Below, piece after piece: positions 50,501 through 60,614 of a DNA stretch of 64,000 nt. The number at the start of each line of letters is the position of its first letter. The stretch's first letter is position 1. This DNA comes from Phanerodontia chrysosporium (taxonomy: Eukaryota; Basidiomycota; Agaricomycetes; Polyporales; Phanerochaetaceae). Both the position numbers and the translations under genes were made by a program. The notes beneath the pieces were generated by a model, which was given only the letters and a program-made list of their open reading frames with translations, was not told the DNA's origin and searched no databases. The DNA is taken from the NCBI GenBank assembly GCA_001910725.1, contig MJGA01000001.1:992001-1056000 (forward strand). The letters are read 5' to 3'.

Positions 50501-50946
50501 GCCGCGCATATCCTACCGCCAGGAAACGGCGTCATGAACTCCATCCGCCTAATTTCATCGCAGGCGTACCGGGAGATGGTCATCCGCCAGCGCCACCTAT
50601 GTCGTCGTCGTCCACACTGTACCAGATGCCAACTATGAATGGTCAGCATCCCGTACCGCAACCGCCGCAGCCGGCCGGCACGACGAACGTGGACGGGACC
50701 CCGAAGCCGGGGAACGCTCTCCCGAAGACACCTCAAGCGTCGGCGTCGACTCCTGGGCCATCTGCTGCCACGCCAGCCGCCGCACCGACGCCGACTGCAA
50801 CTGGGATGACGATGACTCCGACTACTGCGCCTGCGACGCTCAAGCGGAAGGCCGGAGGTGAGACGGCGTCGCCGACGGTGAGCAATCAAGAACCACCCTC
50901 GAAGCGGGGGCCGCGAAAACGGACGCGAACGCAAAATGGGCCGTAG
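47565..50946 (+). CDS. LIM-domain-binding / SEUSS-like transcription co-regulator
   Basis: Nuclear co-regulator of the LDB/SEUSS (LIM_bind) type, which bridges DNA-binding proteins and affects fungal adhesion and morphogenesis. Start MLRHQQHLPPQGVLNMNGAP. The first 620 residues are Gln/Pro/Met-rich with a long glutamine tract. The LIM_bind domain runs about 49500-50400: SPSYWENLIHCYF, FKFTLWKDGLKKEAKPF, EIGVPILPRFFLVTVQSG, VTCASWTFTYATGHIITLKG then PLTAH, LQFEYFQFD, and EPVNAFGIPQATMRCLE plus LAESVAQMVDL. The tail ends KRGPRKRTRTQNGP, a basic nuclear signal. Five single-base frame breaks (about 47800, 48620, 49676, 50000 and 50548) must be repaired to read it. All are consistent with one missing base and the protein continues smoothly, so I call one gene. 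Confidence 0.82.
48964..49077 (+). repeat. Polyglutamine-coding CAG/CAA tract
   Basis: About 110 bp of CAG and CAA codons broken by a few CAC (His) codons inside the LDB/SEUSS reading frame. Mixed CAG/CAA use lowers slippage compared with pure CAG. Such tracts are common in transcription co-regulators. Length may vary among strains. Confidence 0.85.
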
Positions 50947-51380
50947 TGATTTCTGTTCTACCTGATTGTATTTCTGGTCGGTTTGCCTCCCGTTTTCTTT
51001 ATAGTCTTTCGTGCTTTTGGATCTGCACTCGTAGTTCAAGATACTCTACTCAGCATAGCATAGATTGTATTGTACTCATACGCAAAGCGCTCTGCCGCTC
51101 TTCGGTGCATAGGTTGGAAGGGCGTTCGCATTGTCTCAACAGCCATCTAGTATTTATCTCCTGTACGCTGTACCTAGTAATTGATCCCGAGGATTGCTTC
51201 TGCGGCTCAGCAGTGTACTCTCAATCCATTCGCCCGCACGAGCGATAACTGGGAAAAGTGAATCACCCTTCCAAGCTCAACGGGCCCACGCAATATAGAC
51301 GATGTCTCCAACAAGTAGATAGAATACTATCACACAATGTAAATAAACATGCGAGAGGGCGGTTGTCAAAGAGAGTGTAT
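50947..51380. other. Convergent 3' intergenic region
   Basis: About 430 bp between the LDB/SEUSS gene and the PNUTS-like gene. T-rich 3' UTR-like sequence; nothing else recognised. Confidence 0.4.
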
Positions 51381-54300
51381 CTAATAGTCAAGATTTACGT
51401 TCGCCTGTGAGACCAGCTCGTGGCTGAAATCACACCTGTCTCCGTATCGACACCTGGGATTATGGTCAGTCTTTGTCCTCCTGACAGACGCGACTGAGAT
51501 ACTCGCCTTCCTTGCTGGAAGAATGTGCACGGTCTCTTCCGTCCGCGGAAACCATCGCCCCTACCGAACCCACCGCCCCTGCCTCGCCCCCGCCCACGGC
51601 CTCGGCCTCCATGTTCGCCCCAACCGTCTTCACGGCCCCAGGTCCGATCCTTGTCATCGAAGCCACGGTCGTAGTCCTGGAATGGTCCGTCCCAACCTTG
51701 ATCACCATTCACTCGCGGGCCGGTGGGAGGCGGCGGCGGCCCAGGGGGATAGGGAGGCGCTACACCCTGCAATGCCTGCGCCTGCTGCACGAGCTGCTGC
51801 AGTGCTTCCGGCCGAATGCTCGCGAGCACGCTAGGGTCGAACGCGGGCGGGGGGTTAACGTCCGACATCACGACGTCCGGGATGCCGCCTGCCGTCAACT
51901 GACCGACAAGCTCCGCGACCGACGATGCCATGGCAGCTGGTGGCGGGAGGTCGCTCCAGAAGAGCGCTTCCATGTCCTGGCCGACGAGCATTGCCTTCAC
52001 CTGCGCATCGACCTGATCGTCGGGCAGTGTAGACGTAGGCTCGCCCGCTGTTTCAGGTATTTGGGCCTCTGTCATATAGAGTGCGCCCAAAGCAACCTTT
52101 TCGCGCTCATCCTGGACGATCTTCTCTACGCTATCCTTGCCTCGTTCGGGAATTTCGATTTCTGACGGGATTTCTAGAACTGGAAAGGATTGACGAGGGA
52201 CGATGTCAACACGTCATGTTTTGCGGTGACAACAGTGGTTTATTTGCTTACTTAGTGGCTCAGACCAGTCGACTTGTTCTTCAAACAGGTGCGCGATCAG
52301 AGCAGCGCCCTCGCCTCTTTCAAGTTCGCGAACGCTGTGTGCGCCGTGCATACCCTGTGTGTCAATCGACGCATGATGCGCGTATGTATGGTTAATGTAC
52401 AGTACATCGCAAGCACGAGGAGAAATGAGCTGACATCCGCGGGGTCATCATCGTACACAGCGCGTTCAATGATTTTGACCAATTCAAGCTGCCCGTCAGG
52501 CGCCCATGTGACAGACTTCTTCTTGCTGGCTTTCTTCGATTCTGCCGAGGCTGCTGCACCACCCGTTCCTGCTGACAGAGGCGGAGTCGCTACAGGTGTA
52601 GACTCTTTGTGCGTTTTCATCGACTTGACAATTTCCTCGAAAGGATTGTACGAAGAGGGCTGAGCAACATTCGGGTCCGGCTCTTTCTTGACCGTCGCCG
52701 GGGCCTTCTTGAAGTCGGGAAGTTTAGGCTTGGGTTTCGCTGCTGAGAAAAACGAAGTATCGGTTTTCGCATCCTTCACCGCCGGAGTCTTCACCTGCAG
52801 CTTCTTCGTCGCGGTGGCCGGCGCACTCGATTTTGATGTGGACGCTACAGTGGTTACAGTCCCCTTCTTCGCTGCCGGCTGTCCTTTTACCGTCGACGGT
52901 AAGTCTTCAGCCTTGCGCTTCTTGCTCTTTGCATCTGAATCTGCTTCTACATGCTTAGCGAGAGCTCACAGCGAGACGGACTGACATGACTCACCCTCGC
53001 TCGCTTTGCTAGACGCCGGCGTCTGCAATGGGCCAGGGGGGAGGAGAGCACGCCATTTAGAAGCGATGTTTGATGCCATGTCCCTAATCGCTGTGTACGT
53101 TGGAACGGGGACGTCGTAGTTAGATACATTTTATTATGCCGTTTCGAGAGCATGATAGATTTGAACCGCAAGCAAATTCTACTCTAGGTTGAATCTCAGA
53201 CAGCGACCAGGTACTCTCACGCGGATGGGTGAGGCAGAAGCGATTGAAGTGGATTTCGATTGAGATCAGCCGAAATGAACCTAGCACTCACCTGAGTTTG
53301 AAGAATTCGACTTCGAGACACGCTTCACTTCCTTGCCTATCCCCGATTCCTTGAGACATTCAATGGTCATGGGCAGCCGGTCCAGTATCTGAGAATATAT
53401 TCGTCAGATAACGCGCCTTAATGCGGGCTCTGCCCTTGTACTCACATGAAGCAAAGGCATTGTCGTCTGAGCTACTTCATCCTTGTCCTCTGCGACACTG
53501 TCCGTCAGCCACCTTTTGGTAATCAGCATTGCGAGATTGTTCTCTGCCCAGGCACGGAAGTAATGGTTCCCTGCATTGTCGCGGATCTTCGAAAGGATGT
53601 CCAGTCGTGTTGGGACGTCGACCTTGAGGATACCATAGTCCTCTATATGACTAGTCAGCTTTTGTATCGCGCCAGCCCCGGTGAAGGAGTTCGGCTGCAG
53701 AAGAGGTCTCAAGCCGGCCAAGAACTTCTCCTTTTGCTGTTCGGGCGTCGGCCCCGCAGGCTGTACTAGCTGCGGCGGTTGCGGAGGTGGTGGTTGGATT
53801 TGCTGCGGCTGGGCATAGAAGCTGCTCGTAGAGACTGGCGGTGGTGAAGCTGCATTCGAAAGCGGCGGCGAATGAAGAAGATACGGAGAGAGTGAGGTCT
53901 GCGAGTAATGCTGAGTTTGCTGCAAAGACGATTGTCGATGTATCTGCTGAAAATGCGAAGGAGTGGTATGGACAAAAGATGGGTTTATCGACAGTGTTTG
54001 CGATTGCGGAGAGTGCTGGTATGTTGCATATTGTGGGCGCTGTACATGGGTAGAGTGGGAGACATGGGCCGTCTGGTACTGAGGTGGTGGACTGGAGCTT
54101 GATGCGTTCATCGTTAATGTCAAAGACGGGCTGCGAATGGAGGAGCGGCGAGTCAGACATAGACCACGAGATGCACCATACGACATACTCAATCATGACT
54201 TGCGGGGGTGGAGGATGCTGTGGCGGTGACTGGGCAGGCGACTGCTGCGATGACTGGTTCTGAGCCGAAGTGGTGGAGGTAGCACCGTTCAGTGAGGAGT

Positions 54301-54575
54301 AGCTCGATAGCGGTAAGGAAGGGGTTGCTGGCCACGCGGATGTCGCATAGGGGACGGCGCCATATCCTGGAGTACCAGCGAGAAAGTAGTTGCCCGGATG
54401 CGAGTAGGAGTAGAAGGGCCCCGGCGATGATTGCTGCTGCAGGGTCGGTGACGACGACGAAGGGACATGGCCTGACGGATTGCGCAAGGTCAGTGCTATG
54501 GATGCGATGTGAGTGGACGAATTGCTCACCCGAGAGGTCCATTGGAAACTCGCTCATATCCATGCTCGGCTGCAC
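51381..54575 (-). CDS. PNUTS/Ppn1-like PP1 regulatory protein (TFIIS-N, RVxF, CCCH)
   Basis: Predicted PP1 phosphatase-targeting subunit of the cleavage/polyadenylation and transcription-termination machinery (animal PPP1R10, fission yeast Ppn1). Start MQPSMDMSEFPMDLSG at 54575. A Gln/Pro/Ser-rich region comes first. Next is a TFIIS N-terminal-like helical bundle (FTGAGAIQKLTSHIEDYGIL, VPTRLDILSKIRDNAGN, RAWAENNLAMLITKRWLTD). The PP1-docking site KKKSVTWAPDGQLELVKIIE has the RVxF-type K-S-V-T-W. An Arg/Gly-rich stretch (GRGRGRGRGGGFGRGDGF) follows. The end is a CCCH zinc finger, C-x7-C-x5-C-x3-H (CTFFQQGR spliced to CRYGDRCDFSH), then QANVNLDY and TAG at 51381..51383. Domain order equals PNUTS. 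About 800 residues in seven or more exons. Confidence 0.83.
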
Positions 54576-55306
54576 CCCGAGGGTCCCGCTCCCGATGTAC
54601 CAACCGACGGGTCCTTTCCCCAGTCACTATTCGCGGATGTACGGCCATCGTGAACGTCGGGAGCATGGGACTGTGGTAGCCAAGATGTGGCAGTCGAATA
54701 GTCCATGTGTATGTGGTATTCTTTCTGCACACACGCACTCAGGCGGATCGGGGACACTTCACGGGCTTATTTCTGCGTACAGACGAGACGACAGAGAGCC
54801 AGCAAGAGATACAGCGTCGACGTCGGGCGATGCTGCAGATTGCTCGTCCGGTTGAATTCGTGTCCTCAACGTTGCACCCGAGGTTTTGTAGTTCGTCTCT
54901 GAGATGGGGGCCAGGTCGCACCTTGCCCTGGTCGTCGGTGATTGAGACTCCGCTTCGAGCTCCTCCTCGCGGGCGCCTCAACTGTTCTCACGCTTACCTT
55001 GGCGCAGATGTCTCGCCAGAGGTGGCATGACCACGGTGCCCACCGCCGTGTGTACGACGACCAACGGAAGATAAACTTGAGACAGAGACTACGACGTTTT
55101 CAACATTGAGAACAATAGGATGAAGTGCGGACGGCGTGAAACGCGTGCAGGAGAGCCAGCCTAAACGAGACTAGTCTAGATAACAAAACCAAACAAATGC
55201 TCGATCCCGGCCCATCAAAAGCCTTGCAGACTTTTCTTACCTGCTCCTTACTCCCTTCTTACCCGTCTTCAACACGTCGCGTCGCGTCGGGTACCCAAAG
55301 GACAAC
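54576..55306. other. Divergent intergenic region (PNUTS-like / HMG-box)
   Basis: About 730 bp between divergent starts. The open frames here are not recognisable and overlap each other. Presumed promoters and leaders only. Confidence 0.4.
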
Positions 55307-56229
55307 ATGGCACACCTTCCGGAGAGTCAAGCGCAGTTTGAGTATACAAAAATGCAGGTCCGTCGACGCTGCGCTCTTCAACCGTTTCCACGTCCTGACA
55401 TGCGCGACTACTCCCCCCAGCTCATTGGCAGTCTCGGCGCGGTCGCCGAGACCATGCGCAATGCCGCGACCTTTGCAGAGCAATTCGCTCAGATGCTTGG
55501 TCCGTTGACCTTCCCTGGCGCGCCGTTGATGTTCCCGAACGGTCAGATGCCCCAGATGCCCCCGCCTCAGGCGGAGACAACTGGGAAGCGGAAGTCTCGC
55601 GGGGAGGACGACGGCGAAGGCAAAAGGAAAAGGAAGACCAAGCCCAAAGATCCCAACGCGCCAAAGCGTCCTCCATCGTCCTATCTTCTCTTCCAAAACG
55701 AGGTTCGCCATGAGCTCAAAGCCAAGCACCCGAATATCCCCAACAACGAACTCCTGGGCAAGATCGCCAAGGCATGGAGTGAAATGCCCAAGGAGGAAAA
55801 AGATGTACGTGCTACTGTTCGTGTATAACGCACTTCGCAGCTCAACGGCATTGAAGAGGTACGAGGAGAGACATACGGCCTCGAAGAACCTGTACCTTGA
55901 GCAGAAGAAGCAGTACGAACGTACTCTCACGGGCGATGCATCCACTGCCGAAGTAAGTCTCGCGACTGGCGGATGACATTCGCCTGACCAAGACACGACA
56001 GGCAGTGAACCCGGCGGTCATCGCCCCTGCAGCAGCTCCCACACCACTACCTGCCCCGTCTTCTGACCAGGAGGAAGATGAGAACGAGGGGGGCGATGAT
56101 GACGAGAAGGACGACTCGTCTTCCGCCACCAGCTCCGACGACGAAGAGGAGGCAAGGCCGCCTCCCAAGAAGTCGAAGCCTGACAGCAAGAATGGCTCGA
56201 AGGAGAAGAAACGGAAAAGCAAGGCCTGA
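55307..56229 (+). CDS. HMG-box chromatin protein
   Basis: Nuclear high-mobility-group protein that bends DNA. Start MAHLPESQAQFEYTKMQ at 55307. After a short N-terminal helical region (MRDYSPQLIGSLGAVAETMR) and a Lys/Arg linker comes one HMG box: PKDPNAPKRPPSSYLLFQNE, VRHELKAKHPNIPNNELLGK, AKAWSEMPKEEKD, continued in the next exon by YEERHTASKNLYLEQKKQYE. The C-terminus is a long acidic stretch (SSDQEEDENEGGDDDEKDD) followed by a basic tail ending KEKKRKSKA. Four exons; the box is split by an intron right after KEEKD. About 250 residues. Resembles yeast NHP6/HMO1-class proteins with an added N-terminal domain. Confidence 0.9.
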
Positions 56230-56765
56230 ATGGTGCAGCACACATGTGCAGATCTAACCTGGATTGGGTGAAGATGACGAACGGCAGGCGTCTTGGACTG
56301 TTGTGATTCCGAAGATTACTTGCACGTATATTTGTTCCCGGTCCGTAGCTTATCTACCATGTATTGCATAATCTTGTATCCCGAGCAGGGACGAACTTGG
56401 ATCGCAGCTGACGAATATCTCTTTCTTCTTGGCTCTGTCTGAATGTACTGGAGGATTGTGGTCGAGTATTTCCCGAGAATAGCCATCCAAGCGACTACGC
56501 AAGGCACTGCATGGCATCTGCACCGTCGACGAATGATTGTTCTCTGTCGCTTTCAGTAGGCGATGCATATTATTTAGCGGTGTTGTTGTGCTGTGCCCGG
56601 TCAGAGAGTTCTGGAGCTTGCTTTGGTCCGGATGGACAGCGAGCCGCTTATGGACACGGGTGAGCAAGATGACATCGCTGGCCGAACGGCCGTCGGTCCC
56701 ATATAAGAACGTCGCTATGCCGCCGATTCCCCCCTTCTACTCTCAACACCTCATCGATACGCATG
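56230..56765. other. Intergenic region between HMG-box and WW-domain genes
   Basis: About 540 bp between two plus-strand genes; carries the HMG 3' UTR and the WW gene promoter. No gene recognised. Confidence 0.4.
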
Positions 56766-57691
56766 ATGTCTGCACCTTACGGCGCCCCTCCTCGTAATCC
56801 TGACACGCGCCCTCTTCCGCCAGGCTGGATAGAACAGTACGACTCAAAGTACGTACTTCAGTGCACGTCTCTCATGCGCTGGATCTAATCACGATATCGA
56901 CCGATCCTAGTTACAACACATGGTGATTTCCAGGCCTTTGTAGTATGCGTAATGCAGTCTGTTTGACACAGACGCAGGTTCTATGTCAACACAACCGTTA
57001 GTCCGCCGCAATCGTCCTGGGTGCATCCAGCTGGACCACCTGGATCTCCTCGTCCTCCACAGGGTTTCGCGCCGCCTCCTGGTCCCCCGCCTCCGGACAA
57101 CCGCGGCTGGAACAATAGCTCTCCTTATCCCCCTCAAGGGGGCTACAACTCCGGTCCCCCACCACAAGGCCAGTACGGGCCTCCAGGTGGCGGCTACGGC
57201 GGAGGGTACAGCAGCCCGCCACCGCAGGGCGGTTACGGCGGGGGTGGTTATGGCCAGGACGATCGTGGTAAGCAATCCGGACCATACAGTTGTACAGCGA
57301 CAGCTCATATGGACGCGACCTTCTAGGATGGTTCAATCGCCCACAGCAACAGCAGCCACCCCCGCAAGTCGTCTACCAGCAGGCTCCCCCTCCCCCAAAA
57401 AGTCTGGTATGGGAATGGGGACTGCGCTCCTAGCAGGTATGTCAGCGCTCTCCCATATCTCTTTGGGCTATATGCTCATATTCGTGGCTTAGGTGGCGCT
57501 GGCCTGGTTGGCGGCGCCCTGTTGGCGGATGCGTTTGAAGACCACGAAGATCGTATTGAAGAACAGGCGTATGATCAGGGTGCGTACGCCTTTGTGATAC
57601 AACCTTCGATTCCTCCCAGGTCTCAATGTCCTCCATAGGTTACGATGACGGGCAACAAGACGACTACGGAGGTGACGGTGGAGATTGGTAA
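56766..57691 (+). CDS. WW-domain protein with Gly/Pro-rich region and glycine zipper
   Basis: Small basidiomycete protein of unknown role. Start MSAPYGAPPRNPDTRPLPPG; an ATG one codon earlier is also possible. A WW domain is spliced from three exons: LPPGWIEQYDSN, YNTW and FYVNTTVSPPQSSWVHPAG. It has both signature Trp residues and the YNTWFYVN core, so it should bind Pro-rich ligands. A disordered Gly/Pro/Tyr-rich stretch follows (GGYNSGPPPQGQYGPPGGGY). Then a Gly-zipper hydrophobic helix, GMGMGTALLAGGGAGLVGGA then LLADAFEDHED, could insert in or coat a membrane. The acidic tail ends YGGDGGDW with TAA at 57689..57691. Confidence 0.85.
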
Positions 57692-57939
57692 ACACTCTCA
57701 TGTCTTACAGCGCCACCCCAATTCGCCCCTCGCTCGCATACAACGGGTGGACATGCAGCCCTTCTCACGACGATATGCGGAGTTATCTATTGCTCTGCAA
57801 TTGTACATATATACATGGAATCAAGCTACTGCAATAACAAGCAGCATTGCGGGCACAACAGTACATGTCAGATACAGGTCTTTCTATAGCATCGTTGCGG
57901 ACACTCACAAGTGCGATCTTGGCCGAATTTGCCTGCTGA

Positions 57940-58869
57940 TCACGCTCCAGAACCGACCACCTTCTCGCGGAAGGCTTCTAGCCCGGCTCGAGTGGCTTCC
58001 TCCTGCTTCTGGGCACAGTATTGAGAGTGCAGTTGGGAACCACGATATCCGCGCCACTCGGTTTCCTCTAGGGCCGCCCACCATTCCTCTGTGAAAGGAT
58101 TTCCAGGCGCGCCCGCGTAGCCCCAGGGTTTCGCGGTATAGGGTTGGACATAGGGATTGAGCACCTCGGCCATGCCGGGGTTGACGGGTCCGGTGAAATG
58201 GACGATAGCGGGATCCGTTCTCATGGCAGACAGATCTAGGACATCGCGGTCGGTGTATACCGAATCAGCGTAGGTGCCCAGTCCTTGGGCGTTCCATCGA
58301 AGATCCAGCGCATGCCAGATGCCCCGAAAGACGATATTTAGGGCGTCCTGGTCCTTGTGCAGTGCATGCTGACACTGAAGCGACACCTTGATGAGTTCTG
58401 GTAGCGTCGTGCGGATTTGCACCAGGTCCAGCAAGAGAACTCCAGCGTTGAAGTACGGTCCACGCTCCATGTCCGGGTGGCCCATGGGGTAACCGACGTC
58501 GGGCGTGGCCCCTACGGGCTTCCCGCCGAGATCGATCTCCCACAGTGTACGCAAATCGGCACGGACGAGGACGTCGGCGTCGAGATACAACACCCGTTCG
58601 ACTGGAAGAATCGACTTCGAGATCGCGGCGATCTTCGCCCATGTTGCTCCCATGCCCCCGAGAGGATCATCTGCAGGGAGGGATAGGAACACCATGGTTA
58701 CATCGGGGGATGCATCTACAAGATGCTGTAGACGAGTCCTATCGGACGAGGACAAGCCTAGGTCGACAATGTAGAGCGTGACCCGCCCTGAAGTATGACG
58801 GATGGCGCTCTGGATAGCGACCGCCGCCGGTATGGCGTATGCGGAGTCTACGGTGAACACAATGTGCAT
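57940..58869 (-). CDS. Family 8 glycosyltransferase (GT8), intronless
   Basis: Retaining nucleotide-sugar glycosyltransferase of the LgtC/glycogenin-like GT8 fold. A single 309-codon exon with start MHIVFTVDSAYAIPAAVAIQ at 58869, right on the family's N-terminal strand (I-V-F-x-x-D-x-x-Y). Then AKIAAISKSILPVERVLYLD with the metal-binding DxD (YLDADV, residues 97-99), PYFNAGVLLLDL, HKDQDALN and VHFTGP, the usual GT8 motifs in order. There is no signal peptide or membrane anchor, so it is probably cytosolic. Lack of introns and a compact bacterial-like domain are unusual next to the intron-rich genes in the window and could reflect horizontal acquisition. Substrate unknown. Confidence 0.9.
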   Translation of the reverse strand: MHIVFTVDSAYAIPAAVAIQSAIRHTSGRVTLYIVDLGLSSSDRTRLQHLVDASPDVTMVFLSLPADDPLGGMGATWAKIAAISKSILPVERVLYLDADVLVRADLRTLWEIDLGGKPVGATPDVGYPMGHPDMERGPYFNAGVLLLDLVQIRTTLPELIKVSLQCQHALHKDQDALNIVFRGIWHALDLRWNAQGLGTYADSVYTDRDVLDLSAMRTDPAIVHFTGPVNPGMAEVLNPYVQPYTAKPWGYAGAPGNPFTEEWWAALEETEWRGYRGSQLHSQYCAQKQEEATRAGLEAFREKVVGSGA

Positions 58870-58886
58870 ATCGGAATAGATGGAGG

Positions 58887-59112
58887 TACTGTACCGGACG
58901 ACTAAAGTTCACGGCTTGTGACCGTGACACTTGTGGATGGTCGAGTTCACAGTTCAGCGCCCGTCAGAACGCCCGAGCAGCCAATCAAAGGGCTAGAAAA
59001 GCCGCTGGCGCGCCAGCGCCGCCAAATTGCCCCTTGTGACCGTGACCCAGTTCGCAGACGTCAGTTCATGGCGTTGTGACCGTGACGTGAACTTTAGTCG
59101 TCCAGTACAGTA
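58887..59112. mobile_element. 226-bp foldback (MITE-like) element filling the GT8-methyltransferase gap
   Basis: Ends are 27-bp inverted repeats, 58887..58913 and 59086..59112, with one mismatch. Inside are three direct copies of TTGTGACCGTGAC at 58916..58928, 59034..59046 and 59074..59086. A perfect 16-bp palindrome, CGCTGGCGCGCCAGCG, lies near the centre at 59003..59018. No open frame. The right end covers the last codons and TAA of the methyltransferase gene, and the left end stops 18 bp before the GT8 ATG. I see no clear target-site duplication. It could be a small non-autonomous transposon or a regulatory hairpin. Confidence 0.6.
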
Positions 59113-59942
59113 TGAGAGACGGATGTGCCTTCCACCAGGAACCCAATACGCATCGCCGATGTCTTCTGAATGATCTTTTGGTATTCAGTGGGGCCCGAGA
59201 TGACGCGGAACTGGCCGGCGTGAAGGGCGAGGAAAGCGTCGATACCGCGCTTGGGGTGATGAATGCTATCTTCAGGCTCCTTGTCCCAGCAGTAATCGTC
59301 GAAGATGATGACTGCACCCTCCCTGGAGAGACGCCATGCCATTTCAGCGTCCAAAAAGGTATCATCTGCTTCATGCGACCCATCAATGTAGACCCAATCG
59401 AAGCCTGCGTCGTCAACCAACGCCTCTTCCTGAAGAAGCTTCATGAGCATTGGTGTGCTAAAGCCCTCCATGACGCGGAATGGCTTCCCAGTCAGGCTCA
59501 AGTTGTGCATGAGCTTCCTGTGGCGCTCACGCCCAGCTGTGGTTTGCTTGAGGTCGAAGTGGTCGATGCAGGTGAGGGACCCCCCTCGAGCACAGAGTTC
59601 GGTTAGCAGGAAGACGGCCGAGCGGCCCTCCCACGAGCCGATTTCTAGTGCTCGAGGAGCGGCCGATCTCACGAGAGGGAAGAGGGACAGCCAGCGGGGC
59701 TGATTGGACGAGAACCAGTCTTGCGTAGGCGTGAATTCGAAGTTCATATCCGTCTGGAGGTGAGCGGGTCCCTCCGTGCCTGCAGAGGTCAAATCGGCGC
59801 TGACTCGACTAGTCTGGGACTGTAAACTGTGAGCATTGCGAAGAATAAGCGTCAATAAAGGCGAACCATTCTTTGGGCGGAAGGTGACTATGAGGCGAGA
59901 GTGAGTCCTACGGCTTGCAGGGAGGATCGTGATGCGCCGCAC
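59094..59942 (-). CDS. Class I SAM-dependent methyltransferase
   Basis: Rossmann-fold methyltransferase of the Methyltransf_24 type, often found modifying sugars or small molecules. One exon. SAM-binding motif I is ALEIGSWEGRSAVFLLTE. Then SLTCIDHFD (acid loop), FDWVYIDGSHEADDTFLDAE and GAVIIFDDYCWD follow, with putative metal ligands Asp-Asp and the His of GSHE. It ends SVSHTVLDD; the stop TAA at 59094 lies in the inverted repeat. I mark the longest frame; a start at 59747 (MNFEFTPTQDWF) would give about 217 residues, matching the domain more tightly. The extra 65 residues are basic and may be a leader or untranslated. Confidence 0.82.
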   Translation of the reverse strand: MRRITILPASRRTHSRLIVTFRPKNGSPLLTLILRNAHSLQSQTSRVSADLTSAGTEGPAHLQTDMNFEFTPTQDWFSSNQPRWLSLFPLVRSAAPRALEIGSWEGRSAVFLLTELCARGGSLTCIDHFDLKQTTAGRERHRKLMHNLSLTGKPFRVMEGFSTPMLMKLLQEEALVDDAGFDWVYIDGSHEADDTFLDAEMAWRLSREGAVIIFDDYCWDKEPEDSIHHPKRGIDAFLALHAGQFRVISGPTEYQKIIQKTSAMRIGFLVEGTSVSHTVLDD

Positions 59943-60614
59943 TCAACGCAGTGTCTTTTTAGCTGAGAGAGGAGGGCATCCATCTGTGCTCTGTTCGCAG
60001 CGCTAGGGCGGGGGTACCTTGTGTGGGGTACCGCGATTGTCTCAGCATGTGCCGCACTAGCTTACACGACGCGTGTTGTCCTTGCTGCGCCGTAGTTAGA
60101 CCCCCACATTCCCTTGTCCTCCCCAAGGCCGATTCTTCGGTTCCGCTGATGTAGCATGTGCTGCGCGGCCTACGGTATTCGTCGAGTGAACAGGCATCCT
60201 AAGGTCATGTTACCCGCACCCCGGGCCTCGCGCCCTGTTATTCGGCCTCGGACGCTGATGGGGTGGTGCAACGTGCTGCGAGATACCAAATGTCTGTGCG
60301 GGTGCTGACGGGAATGGAAAGTGGGAGAATTGAGAGAGCCATGCAAGGTTCAGACAGGGGGCGTGAATGAGGTAACGTGCGAACGGCTGCACCTGCGTTT
60401 GAGGAGATACGACTGCGCCAATACACACGAGTCGGCGAGATTGGTAACAAATCTGCTCCCCAACCCTCCACGTCCGGTATTGAAAACTGGTCCACATACA
60501 GCTGCCTCGGCACGTATATCTACAGCAGCGGTGCGTTGTGAACATTAGTGCGTGCAGCACTATCGAAAACTCCGCGTACCTCGCTTGTCCTGCATCTATA
60601 CTGTTCATCACGAT
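59943..60614. other. Divergent promoter region (methyltransferase / epimerase-GT fusion)
   Basis: About 670 bp between two genes transcribed apart. No gene or clear core-promoter motif was recognised. A shared promoter would allow joint expression of the two, which is inference. Confidence 0.4.

Noticed and set aside
47565..50946. Pseudogene explanation for the LDB/SEUSS gene
   Set aside because: All breaks are one missing base, no premature stops lie within the repaired frame, and conserved motifs are intact. Similar losses occur in eIF5B, which must work.
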